In this document: positions 38,148-49,125 of the stretch, piece after piece | Position numbering within the stretch: position 1 is the first letter of the stretch | Layout of the letters: every line of letters starts with the position of its first letter | Source: Rotaria sordida | Lineage: Eukaryota; Rotifera; Eurotatoria; Philodinida; Philodinidae | Assembly (NCBI GenBank): GCA_905250125.1 | Contig: CAJNOL010000205.1 | Span: forward strand, 8,542 to 72,541 | Direction of reading: 5' to 3' | DNA: 64,000 nucleotides | Notes under the pieces: generated by a model | Databases searched by the model: none | Told to the model about the DNA's origin: nothing | Seen by the model: the letters and a program-made list of their open reading frames with translations, nothing else | Program-made: the position numbers and the translations under genes

Positions 38148-38738
38148 CTAATTATCCAATTTAATTGGCTGTTTAACAAGCCATCGTAAACCATCAGTAA
38201 AACCTTCATTTCTTTTAATACTACACATACATAATTTAATTCGAGGATTTTCTTCATTAAGATATTTTTCAATTTGAAGAAGATATCTTAATTCATTTTC
38301 ACTATATGCTGTATCAATAATATCAATTTTATTAGCAAGAATTAATAGAGGTACAAATTTCAAATCATCATCATCTAATATATTTAATAATTCACTACGT
38401 GCTTCAGGTAAACGTTGACGATTACTTGCATCAATCATAAAAATAAGACGTGTTGACGAAAACATATAATCTCGCCATAAACGTCTTGCTTGTTTATGAC
38501 CACCAACATCAGTTATAGCTAAAAGAGTTGAACCAATTTTAATTTCATGTTTTGATGGTTGACTTGTTGGCGGTGCTTGAATAAGACGATTTTGAGTTAA
38601 ACGACCAGTTAATGTTGTTTTACCAGCATCATCTAGACCGACAAGAAGTACTGTATTCGATTTTGAATCATTTGATGACCACCAAAACCAAGTATATTCA
38701 GCAATGAAATCTCGTATCCATGTTATTACAGACCACAT
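38148..38738 (-). CDS. SAR1: SAR1-family small GTPase, single exon
   Basis: SAR1 recruits the COPII coat at ER exit sites. The uninterrupted 196-residue ORF has all GTPase motifs: GLDDAGKTT (P-loop), DVGGHKQARRLW (G3; usual SAR1 form DLGGHxQARRxW), ANKID (G4, usually GNKID) and CSIKR (G5; family CSVxxR). The N-terminus MWSVITWIRDFI is hydrophobic and Trp-rich, as expected for the membrane-inserting helix of SAR1, and lacks the ARF myristoylation glycine. The C-terminus (EGFTDGLRWLVKQPI) matches GYGEGFRWMAQYID. Divergence from human SAR1 is noticeable, so a SAR1-like paralogue is possible. Absence of introns is unusual among genes here. Confidence 0.88.
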   Translation of the reverse strand: MWSVITWIRDFIAEYTWFWWSSNDSKSNTVLLVGLDDAGKTTLTGRLTQNRLIQAPPTSQPSKHEIKIGSTLLAITDVGGHKQARRLWRDYMFSSTRLIFMIDASNRQRLPEARSELLNILDDDDLKFVPLLILANKIDIIDTAYSENELRYLLQIEKYLNEENPRIKLCMCSIKRNEGFTDGLRWLVKQPIKLDN

Positions 38739-38809
38739 ATTTGAATTTGAATAATAATATTTTTCTTTAGTTTAATTTTTATTTTATATATGAAAAAAAT
38801 AAAAGCAAT

Positions 38810-38857
38810 TTCTGTTGACGTGGGCATATTGAGTAATTTCTTTGCCACGTCAACAGA
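38810..38857. promoter_or_regulatory. UPRE-like inverted repeat upstream of SAR1
   Basis: A 15-bp perfect inverted repeat, TTTCTGTTGACGTGG ... CCACGTCAACAGAAA, lies about 75-120 bp upstream of the SAR1-like start. Each arm contains TGACGTGG, the consensus UPR element bound by XBP1/ATF6-type factors. A further TACGTGGA lies just beyond at 38863. That SAR1 is a typical unfolded-protein-response target is established knowledge; regulation here is inferred. Confidence 0.45.
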
Positions 38858-39511
38858 AAGAATACGTGGACATTATTTATATTTTTCTGAGAACATGAGC
38901 TCATTACAGAAACAAAAAAATAAGGAAAATTCTATCATTAAAAAAATATCAATCAAATATTATTGAGTTTGATTTTTGTGAGATGTTATCGATATTTCAA
39001 TATGTCATATGTAATGCATGATATAGATTTATCATGTCGAATCAAACTTGTCATAAATGTCTGGACAATAAGCGTGATTTAAATAAACATATTTATTAAA
39101 GCGAGTGACAGATAGATTAATCTAGGACATTTTTTATTGATCATGTTTTAAAATCCTTACATAAATTTACAAGTTTTTATATAATGAAAAATATAGATTG
39201 AAGTTAATATCTAAGAAAAAAAAAAATCTATCGAAAGAAATAATATAGAATTTCTATATTTGATACATATTATGAGAAACTAAAGATTAATGAAACAAAA
39301 AAAGGCTTGTTAACGTAGTCTCTTTCGAATTAAAATCTCGAATTCACATGTCTTCTTTAGCTTTATTATAATTATTAATATAAAATATGCCAAGTGTAAA
39401 ATCTCTAAAAGGCGATAGTTCTTTTCCAATCGCAATCGATTGTCAGCAAATGCTATATCTTTTTTTATTTCTATATTTCGAACAGAAATTTGATTTTCTT
39501 TTTTTTTTTTT

Positions 39512-39543
<32 letters not shown>

Positions 39544-40320
39544 TTTGTTTTGCCATTTATTTAATTGACATAAGCCTGTTGCACACATTTGTTATATCTA
39601 CAACAGATCATAATGATCTATTATCTATCTTGATGCATTCAATAATACTGATATTGTTTATTCCCAAAAGTTAGAACTTTATCAGTTCATACTCTTGTGT
39701 TGGCGATATGACAGTTGTAGGAAGTCAAAACATCATCTTTGATGTTTATCATATAATCATTTATCTGCGCAAAATCAGAAATTGCGTTATTTACAATATT
39801 GAAAAAATGTATTTCAACCATATAAATTTCAAGGAATGTTCTGAAACCTTTTAAACCTTGTTATCAATATCGTTCAGCGCTTATAATCTCCATTGCTAAG
39901 GTCTGTAATTGGGAGGAGGAGTCACACAGCTTATATTCATTATTTTTCTTCGATAAACACACGTGTGTTCCACAAAATAAATGTTAAATATGAAGATAAG
40001 AGTTAATATTTTTTTATATCAAACAATATTTAGTGGATTATCAAATTAGTTTAAATGTTATTTTAATTTAATCATCAATAATATTTCGAATATTTTTTAA
40101 ACTGTATTTTTAATTAAAAATTTAATTTATTATCTCGGATTTGATGATCAAGAAGAAGAATATCTATGATGAAATATTGAGTATTTTAGTCTTTCTTTTT
40201 TTTAATTTTTTAATTAATATAATATTTATTTTTATTATAGTTCTTTTCAAAGTTTATATGAGAATAAGTCTTTAAAAGTAATTTTTTTTCTTTGATTTTT
40301 ACTATCAACAAAACATTAAT
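38858..40320. other. Intergenic; long T run
   Basis: No gene is supported. A T homopolymer (one C interruption) spans 39499-39546; ORFs over it are artefacts of the run. Confidence 0.6.
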
Positions 40321-42371
40321 TTAACTTTTTCGTCGTTTTTTTGAATGTCGATGATGTTTTCTACTCTTACTATGACTAGATCGACGTGTTTTTTTCGATG
40401 ATGATCGATGTTTATGTTTATGTTTATGTTCTTTTGAGTGATCTTTGTCATGTCTATAAATTATACGAATATTTACTTCTTTTTTTGTTTTTAAATAATA
40501 ATAAAAATGTAAATTTACTTAGTTTGATCAGAATCTATTTGATGATTTACTTGTTCAATGAATTTCATTTCAGTATTGATCATTTCACGAGCAATCTAAA
40601 TATGATTTATATTATATTTCTATTGAAATTTAAAGAAAAAATTTACATCATAAAAATTTTTTTTTGTTGGTCGAGTGACATATTTAGTTGGACGTCGTTT
40701 TTGATCACGTAATTCAGCTAATTTATTTAATTGTTGAGAAATATTTGACTCTACAATGTAAACAAAAGAATATCAGTAAATTGATCTCAAAACAAAAAAA
40801 AAATCTAACTTTGTGATTGAACAAGTTGATTATCAATAATAGAATGTGATGTGGATGGTACAATTCCCAAACGCAAAGCTTCATTATGTACAGCTTGAGC
40901 AATTAAAGATCGTTCACCAGGCGAAAATAAAATTGTTGCTTGTTCAATACTTAATGGAAGATCTTTAAAAAAAGAAACAACGACAAATAACCCATGTTGC
41001 AAAAGTCTTTGTACAACATGTCTGGTCAATTTTTGTCCACTAATTAAGTCATGCATTGAAGAAAATCAAACGTAATCAGCTAGAATCACAATTTTATATT
41101 CTTTCTAACAATAGATTTAGAATTATTCTCTTTTCTGGCTTAAAGTTTGTTTATTGAAAACAAATCTTTGATGGTAGAGACAAACAACGTTTCTACAAAA
41201 CGGTAAATTAAAGGGTGTTGGTTAATATATTTACTCATTTTTCGGACACTCAGATATCATTCACGAAAATCAAAAGAAGTCAGTTACAATCATACAATTA
41301 GATGCTCTTTCTAAATGTCAAGATCGATTTCTTTTTTTTGTCATGCATAATTTCTTTTGATGATGTTGTGGAGTAGTTTTGACTTTTTAGTATTGTAGAA
41401 AATTTAATTTTCTATAAAATCACATATTAAAGTAAGGTAGAACTCAAAAGATGTCAACATGTCTTTCGAGCAGTTACACTTTTCATGAAAAGGTATTTTG
41501 CAAAAAAAGAACTGCTTTCTTCGAATTTCGATATTTAGAATGCAATAGATTTTGATTGTTTATAGCAATATGTAAAAAAGATAAGAAAATTGGATATTTT
41601 GTAGACCAATCATCATTCTACAAATTGGTGTATAGAAAACTTTTCTTATAATTTAGTTTCAAGTAGTTTTAATCAAATTGCAAAGCTGGACTACATGAAA
41701 AATTCTGTACAGACATCATTTTTCTTTAGCCTTCATCAAAGTTTTGCTTTCAATGAAGTAAATTTAAGACATTAAAAAGAATTTGAATTTATAGCCTGGA
41801 AAAGCACAAACATTTTGATTTAACTGATGATTTTTTTATTCTTTCTAGTAACCTAGAAAATGGACGAACATTGACCAAATATATTGTGCAAAGACTGTTG
41901 CAATAGGGATTATTACGATAATTGAACGATTATTTTTACTATTTGTGATTGTTATAGGTCGATGAACAATATCACTGAGCTGTGATGGAGTAAATAAAAT
42001 ACCGGATTGATTAAGTAATTGTTTTTCTTGTTCACATTCAGCTAATTCTTTCTATATATGTATAAATATCCAATGATTTTTTTGTTTCCAAAAAAGATAA
42101 TTTTTTACTTACTAGATATTCTTTAGAAAATCCTTCTTTTACTAATTGGCAATGTTGTACATGTTTTGATCCTATTGGAAATCGATGTCCTCGATCAATT
42201 GGACATTGTATCAATGTTTTTTGCTAAAATTATCATAATTTTTCACTTCAAAGATTCATTTCGAAGACATACTTCTTTCAATAAACAATCTTCTGTCCAA
42301 TCAAATTTACTTAATAATTCATTAAATTTTAGTTTTTCTCTTTTATAAAATATGATCTCATCATCGGTCAT
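40321..42371 (-). CDS. SNRNP48: U11/U12 snRNP 48 kDa protein (minor spliceosome)
   Basis: SNRNP48 recognises 5' splice sites of U12-type introns with the U11/U12 di-snRNP. Exons: 42371-42273, 42223-42113, 42051-about 41940 (end uncertain), 41039-40810, 40750-40647, 40595-40519, 40453-40321. The second exon holds the U11-48K CHHC zinc finger: CPIDRGHRFP...HVQHCQL. The fourth has LPLSIEQ...FSPGERSLIAQAV (human LPVEVPLNHKRF...ADRLALYDF). The fifth and sixth have LAELRDQKRRPTKYVTRPTK then FYDIAREMIN, matching LAEVRDYKRRRQSYRAKNVHITKKSY. The tail is His/Lys/Arg/Ser-rich. I could not find a donor in exon 3 whose phase fits the acceptor at 41040, so either a small exon is missed or the gene is rearranged. 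An inverted partial copy of exon 4 lies in this gap. A strong acceptor lies four bases before the ATG. Confidence 0.82.
41861..41914 (+). repeat. Inverted partial copy of SNRNP48 exon 4
   Basis: These 54 plus-strand bases (TGGACGAACATTGACC...) align without gaps to minus strand 41039-40986, the first 54 bases of exon 4 (TGGACAAAAATTGACC...), with 44 identities by my count. Translated in the exon frame it gives GRTLTKYIVQRLLQ followed by a stop, against GQKLTRHVVQRLLQ in the exon. Homology starts exactly at the inferred exon boundary. Confidence 0.7.
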
Positions 42372-42678
42372 TTATCTAAATAAATAACAAAAATAAAAAA
42401 TTATGTTCTCTTTTATATTTTTCATATTTTCTTGACTTCATATTTTAATAAACGAAATAAATGCCGAATTTTATTTTACACGAAAGAAAGCTATAGAAAG
42501 AGACGATAAATAAAAGAAAGAAAAGTAAACAACATAAAATAATCATATCTGATTATCAGATCATCTCGGTACCACACAATTATAATTAATAATCGTTTTG
42601 CAAACTTTAAAGAGAACAGGAAAAATAAAAGAAAGAAAACTATCACAAGCAAAAACAAAAAAAATTCTTAATTTTTCA

Positions 42679-44455
42679 TTATTGTTGTTGTACAGAAATT
42701 GGCGTTTGTAATTGACGATAACGTTTCTTGATTGTTGTTTTTGGTATTTGAATAGAACCATTAAATAATTGTTGTAAATTTTGCCAAGCAGTTAATGATA
42801 CATTTTCTTGTGCACGTATTAATGATGGAGCATTAGCACGAAATTGTGCAAGAAGACGATCATCTTTTGATAAAGTTAATACTGTTTCATATTGATTAGT
42901 ATTATTTGTAATCGTTTGATCATCATATTCAATATTAATATTTAATTTTTGACATGCATTTATTAATTGTTGTTTAATTGTTATTGATGATTGATGATTA
43001 TTTGTATTTTTTTCATGTTGAATTATTTCATCGTCAATAAAATGAACATGTTTTTTTTCTTGTTGTTGTTGTTGTTGTTTATTTAAATTTTCATCACGTT
43101 TAAGTAAACTTTTTATTGGTTGTATAGGTAATGATGAAGATGTTGAAATATTAATTAATCCTAATATATCTGGATTTAATTTTGAAAGTAAATTTTCAGC
43201 TGTTGATTGTTTTGCTAATTTTTTATTTTTACCATAACCATCAGCAAAATTATTCTCACCAAATTTAACATGAAAATGAAAAATTTTTTCATTAGTTGAA
43301 TTTTCTAATTCAGTAAATTCAATATTTATATTACGTGCTCGTGCTATTTGATATAGACGTGTTATTGGATTCATTTTTTCTGATAAACTATAATTATTTG
43401 AACCTTTTTGTTCAATAAATTTTTTATGTTGATTAGTATGTTTACGATTATGTTTTTGTTTTTGTTTATCATTTTCAGTTGGTAATGGTAAAATTTCTAA
43501 CATTTTTTCAGCTGCTATTTGTTTGGCTGCATTTTTTGTTTGACCAGTAGCAGTTGTTGAATATTGTTCACCAATATGATATGTTATTGTTAATGGTTCA
43601 TTATATTCAATTTGAACAGTAAGACCAAGTTGTTTAGCACGTTCATACATAAGTGATATTTGAGATTTTGATTGAATCTAAAAGATAATTTTAAAGAAAT
43701 ATTATTGTTTTTTTAATTTCTATTTTGAATATAAATAAATAACAAGAAATTTTACTTGTGTTGATTTTGATGATAGAGACTCGAGAATAAATTTTTCATT
43801 TTGATGTATAAAATTTAAAGCATGATAAGCACAATCTATTCGAGCTTGTTGACGTGATGAACCATATCCATCAAAATAAAAATGTTGTCCTAAATGTAGA
43901 CGATAATAAAATATAATATGAGGACGATTCCATGATAAATTATTTGATGATGGTTGAAGTTGTTCATGTAATAAAATATATCGTGTTGGAATATGATGTT
44001 GAGCAGCCCAAGTATTTAAAATAACAGTTGGAGATTGAGGTTCTTATTTAAAATAAGAAATAAATAGATTTCAAAAATTAATATTAATAAAAAAAAGAAA
44101 AAAATAATCAACATACTGTTTATTACTTTATCAGAATGATTCATTGCTAATAAATGTTTATGATCTTCAAGAGCTATTTGTGCAGCAGCACGTTGTGCTG
44201 ATTTAATACTACGATCAATACCAACATATTCTTTTTCACCTAAATGAAGTCGTACTGTATAAATTTTTGCATGAGCTGGACCTGATTCTTTTTCAAGTTG
44301 ATATTCAGCAACTATCTAATTAATATTATTAATAAAATTAAATTTTGATTTGCCTTTTTTTGTTTGTTTTGTCTTATTAAATTACTTACTTTATTTCGTC
44401 GAGCCAAATCATGAATAGCTTTTATTGAAGATATTTTTGATGAATTTTGTTGCAT
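42679..44455 (-). CDS. STAU: Staufen-like double-stranded RNA-binding protein
   Basis: Staufen binds structured mRNA for localisation, translation control and decay. Four exons, 44455-44390, 44315-44117, 44042-43756 and 43677-42679, encode about 516 residues. At least four dsRBD-type repeats are visible. The first spans exons 1-2 (AIHDLARRNK, then KESGPAHAKIYTVRLHLGE, then SIKSAQRAAAQIALE). The second is in exon 3 (NTWAAQHHIPTRY, FDGYGSSRQQARIDCAYHAL). The third starts exon 4 (YERAKQLGLTVQIEY, AAKQIAAEKMLEIL). The fourth is the most canonical (NPITRLYQIARARNINIEF, FADGYGKNKKLAKQSTAENLL). A degenerate C-terminal one (INACQKLNINIEYDD) resembles the Staufen dimerisation dsRBD5. A polyQ stretch lies between. 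The domain count and GPAHAK motif favour Staufen over PRKRA/TRBP. Confidence 0.88.
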
Positions 44456-46388
44456 TTTTAAATTTATGATAAGATAGACTATGTACACTGGATATATAAT
44501 AATTACAATATAAAAAATTCTTTTGTTGTTGTTTTTTTTATCACATTATCATTATTATTATTCTTAAATTATAATAAATAATATAGAATAAATAGAGACA
44601 CTCACAGACAGATAGTAAGACGATGAAACACTAGCAATTGAAAGCAAAAGTATGTGAGAACAGTGATAAAAAGAATGATATAATTTTATGAATGTTCTCG
44701 TCTCTTCTCTTTGTTTCTTTCGTATGTATTATGTAATTAAAAAATTATGGATTGTAATATACTATGGAAAAATAAGTCGAAAGATGGTGCATGTATACAA
44801 TATTTATATATTAAACAATGAAAATTTTAATATTAGAAAAGCAAAAACAACGAATGTGCCTACTTTTTTTCTTTTATGTCATACAGTCGATTGATGAATA
44901 GATTTATAATAAATTTGTTTTACTGATCCACTTTAAATAGCAACATGTACGAATATGAAAAAAAATTATGTTTGCAAAGTGATGTTTTATTTGAATAAAT
45001 TATACATAAATGTTTGCGAAGGTGTGCATGTGAAGGAAACAAAAAAAATTTTTTTTTTTTGATGATCAATACGCCCACATTGAAAAAGTCGTCCGGTGTA
45101 TGCTTATTATAAATATTCGTCTTGTGATGACCCAATTGAGGAGGTACGGAAGTGTAACATTTCCTTCTCATTCGTGAAAAATTTTTATTTTTCTCTAGTA
45201 GAACTGGAATTTTCTTTTCACATTCTATTAAAAGAAAAATATTTTCCCTTTCAAAAAAATCACGAAACCCTCCTGCTTCTATATTGGCTGCTTCGGACTA
45301 GTATTGTATTCATTTATGAAACAATAGTATATGTTTTTGTATTGAGTATTTTATTAAATTCATTTCCTAGAAAATATATTTATATCATTTTAAATTCTAC
45401 ACCGAAAGAACAATGATACTTTAGACAGTTTCGAAAATTGAAACTATTTCAAGATATCATAAAAACTTGTGAAACCTTCTTGAGATCTTGTAAAGCTCTA
45501 CGATACCTGAAAAAAATTTTGATTTCGTTTCAATTCTTGGAATCTTTTTTAAGTTTCGTACCATATCTTTTTTGTTTTCGAAATAATTATTCAATATCAT
45601 CCAACATATAATTATTATAGTATATTGGTCAAGGATAAAAGAAGTTAGCAGTTAATATTAACAGGTGTTATGAAAGTGAGGATGTGAAGGATGTACACCC
45701 CCAATCTTGCAATCTAGCACGATCTTATAATATTAATGTTATAAATCTATATTGATGCAATCTCTGACAAGACTTGTCAAAATTTGTGCAATGAAACATT
45801 GACTTATAGACAACTGTATTTGATCTATATTTATACATATCATCTTACACATTATACAAAATATGTCTTATACAAGTACATCAATGACATAATTCATTCA
45901 TTCTATAATCTACACGTTTCTATCAAATATATTGTTATTCTAATGATACTACTATAAATAGAAGAATAAATCGTCTTTGAAATCATCCATTGTGTAATGT
46001 CATTAATCGATCATAGAGAATGTAATACCTACGTCATACACGTGGCTGTTGTTTTTTTCTCTCTGAATTTGTCAAGGATGATTATTCTTTCCTATATCAT
46101 TGAAAGTGTCTATAAAGATATTTTAGTGAATTGAAAAAAACATAAATAAATTGCAAAATATCATATGAGAGTGACGAGCATACATAATTAAAGTATATGT
46201 TATACACGACAAAATAATTTAGAGTATATGATGCAAGTATAACAGAAACGAATTACATAAAAAAAAAACCAACCAATAATATTAAAGTGTTCTTGTTGTG
46301 TTTTTTTTCAATAAGAAAAAGATTGCTTGAATTTAATAATTGAAAAACATAAAAATAAAAACCAGGAATCTATAGAAGAACTATCACA
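44456..46388. other. Intergenic; contains hairpin-family copy 3
   Basis: No gene is supported. At 45663-45702, AGGTGTTATGAAAGTGAGG continues ATGTGAAGGATGTACACCC, a diverged third copy of the GTGGGTGTGAG hairpin seen at 7846. ORFs at 44688 and 45096 lack supporting context. Confidence 0.45.
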
Positions 46389-46901
46389 TTATAATTGTGT
46401 TTCCGCTAGATTACATCGTCGACATACATTTTCAGTTATTTTATTTTCTGCAGTACAATTACCACATTTCCAAAAATTTTTATTAGTACTATTGACTTGA
46501 TCATTTGGTAAATCGATTATTGATATTGATGATGGTAGTATATTATTATCAAGAAGGTTTGGTTCGAGATAATGTTGATTATATATTGAATCATTTGTTT
46601 CTGTAGGTAGTATCGATTGTTGATCTTCATAATAATATTCTTCGGATGGTACATCTTCTGATGATTGTTGATTATTTTTTTTTCGAAAAAAAAATCTTTT
46701 AAGTGTCTGATCAATTGATAAAAGATCATTTTGCATTTGATGCATTGATGGATCATTTTCAATCGCATCACCACCAAAATATTTTGCACGTATATTATGT
46801 ACTGCATTAAGAAGGTCATCAATTGTTATAGCATTTGGAGATGTACCAAATGCTAAATCGTCCATATTCCACGTTCTTATTCCAGATTGATTATTACCCA
46901 T
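46389..46901 (-). CDS. Small N-myristoylated RanBP2-type zinc-finger protein
   Basis: A single-exon ORF of 170 residues. It begins MGNNQSG, which fits the N-myristoylation consensus (Gly2, small residue at position 6), so membrane attachment is likely. The C-terminus WKCGNCTAENKITENVCRRC is a RanBP2-type zinc finger (W-x-C-x2-C...N-x10-C-x2-C), a fold that binds ubiquitin or RNA. A possible helical segment (ITIDDLLNAVHNIRAKYF) follows the N-terminus and the middle is acidic and disordered. I do not recognise an orthologue. The fully open frame and two coherent end motifs support a real gene. Confidence 0.7.
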   Translation of the reverse strand: MGNNQSGIRTWNMDDLAFGTSPNAITIDDLLNAVHNIRAKYFGGDAIENDPSMHQMQNDLLSIDQTLKRFFFRKKNNQQSSEDVPSEEYYYEDQQSILPTETNDSIYNQHYLEPNLLDNNILPSSISIIDLPNDQVNSTNKNFWKCGNCTAENKITENVCRRCNLAETQL

Positions 46902-47373
46902 GATATATTGTAATTGATGATATCAATAAGAAAAAAATGAGGCTGAATAACAAAAAATAACCACATACATGATATTTTTTCTCCCTATCATTAACTAGCT
47001 TTTTTTCTGTGTTCATTGAAGCGCAAAATTATATGTGTGATCTATGCCTGTTTAGCTATTTTATTGGTTAATAATTTCTGCAGAGATCGATGATTATTTG
47101 TATCGAATAGATGATATATTTAATAATAATGTATCAAAAAAACCAAACAAACAACATCAATATGAACAGCAAAAGATCAAAAAAAAAAAGTCATATCGAA
47201 TATACAGAAGAAAAAACTGAGCATTTAATACATTTATATAAAAAAACACACACATAAATGAACTGACGAACAATTGAATGAATACTGACCAGTATAAGAT
47301 ACAGATAAGTTTAATTGACATTTATTTTATTTTGTTCAAATCACTGTTAATTAATTTAAATAAGAAATTGAAT
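46902..47373. other. Intergenic spacer
   Basis: AT-rich; nothing supported. Confidence 0.6.
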
Positions 47374-48088
47374 TTATGAACAACAACATGAAATTCTTGT
47401 ACGTTTCGATGATATTGGAGTAAGTGCAGCTAAAATAGCTGAATCAAATGTTTCTTTAAGATTTTCTTGTGTTAATGCTGAACATTCAACATAAGCATAT
47501 GCACCATATTCTTTAGCTGCACGTTCACCTTGTTCACGTGTTATTGGTTTTTGTTTTGATTTTGCTAATAATTCAACATCAGCTATACTTGTACGAAGAT
47601 CAATTTTAGTTCCAACAAGAACAAATGGTGCTGTACGTGCTGATGATGATTGACGAATTTCATCAATCCACATTTTAAGAGCATTATTAAATGAAGTTGG
47701 AGACATAACACTGAAGCAAACAAGAAATACATCAGTATTAGTATAAGAAAATGTACGCATTAATTCAAAGCCTAAAGAAAATTACAAAAAAAAAAAAAAA
47801 AATTTATTCAATTAAATTTTATTTTATCATTCAAATAATCATACCACTTTGACCAGCTGTATCAAAAAGTGCAAGTGTATAAGGTTCACCACTAATCATC
47901 ACAGTAACAGAATAATTATCGAATACAGTTGGAACATAAGATTGTGGAAATGTATTTGTTGTATATGATATAAGCATTGATGTTTTACCAACACAACCAT
48001 CGCCTACACAAACACATTTAATCGTTTTATTTGCTAAATTCCCACCAATTTGATTTGATGTTAATGGTAGATTCGATGTATTAGGCAT
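47374..48088 (-). CDS. Rho-family small GTPase (Cdc42/RhoU-like)
   Basis: A membrane-associated switch controlling actin. Exons 48088-47845 and 47771-47374 join across a 73-bp intron to give 213 residues. Motifs: [11 protein letters not shown] (P-loop), [11 protein letters not shown] (switch I), [14 protein letters not shown] (switch II), [22 protein letters not shown] (G4), [18 protein letters not shown] (G5; the SALTQ-NLKE wording is typical of Cdc42/RhoU/V). There is a 20-residue polar extension before the core, as in RhoU/RhoV, but it lacks clear proline motifs. The C-terminus ends SCCCS: the last four residues form a CaaX-type box with an upstream cysteine that could be palmitoylated. 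Switch II ([11 protein letters not shown]) departs from GQEDYDRLRPL. A perfect acceptor lies three bases before the ATG. Confidence 0.88.
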
Positions 48089-49125
48089 TATCTAAAATGG
48101 ACATATACAACATTATTTACCAAATATTGGACTTTGTGTATTTTGTTTGGCTCTGTCGGTTCTTTTTTTTTCCTTCACTCTCTTTTTTTTCTGCATTTCT
48201 GTGAAGGATTCTTCTGTTAATGGTATACTAGTGTATGTCAATTGCGTTTGTAGAATAGAGGAGAAGAAAAAAGAAAGAGATAAGAAACAATGAAGAATGT
48301 AGGTGGTTTTCAGAGAAAGAATATTAAAGTGAAGTGTGTACAGACATTTATATTATTAATGTATTCAATGGATATAAAATATCATATAAAAATAAGAATG
48401 AAAAACTAAAATGAAGTATTGTTATTGATACTATAATGTAAAAATAATTATTCATACAAGACAAAAACAAAAACTATAAAAGAAATAAATATATAATTAA
48501 TATTTCTATTATATTAGAATGAGTATGATTCAAACTAATCCAGTAATATAATGATCTAAAATATAATAATTAAAAATATTTTGATTATAATATAACTAAA
48601 TCTAAAGAGTAAGAAATTTTTGTTTAATATGAAGTATGCAAGAGAATTATTTATATTAGATGTTTATTGATAATTATTATGATATAAATTCCTGTATGGC
48701 ATACTGACCTTGTCATTTTTTGAACAATTCTTGAAATAATCGATGTATATTTAATTAGTTAATGGAATCTACAAAAAAATCGGAAGTTTGTTTTTGCCTA
48801 TTTTAATCATTTTTAACAATCTATCATTAATATAACTCGTTATGAAAATAAACAGAAGCCTTGAAGCTGTTTAGACAAGAAAGACTTATTATTGGCTTTG
48901 TTCATGTGGTTTTACTTAATCTTTTTTCATTGGTAATTGATTTGCCATTGATCGTCCTATGGCGACCTCCGCTCAATGTTCTTTTATTTTACTGGTTCGT
49001 TCATTTTATCTTGTCTGTCAGCTGTATATAGTATGAGTCATACGATATGATCGTTATCATAATTTTTTCATGATCATTCAATTCGATATGGAATTGGTTT
49101 TAGTTAGATTTAAAAAAAGTTTTTA
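48089..49125. other. Divergent intergenic region between Rho GTPase and CTDNEP1
   Basis: No gene is supported. Both flanking genes start outward from this 1-kb segment, which must hold both promoters. An acceptor-like GGTTTTAG precedes the CTDNEP1 start by about 20 bases. Confidence 0.55.

Noticed and set aside
39310..39674. ORFs over the long T run on both strands
   Set aside because: Polylysine and polyphenylalanine from a homopolymer.
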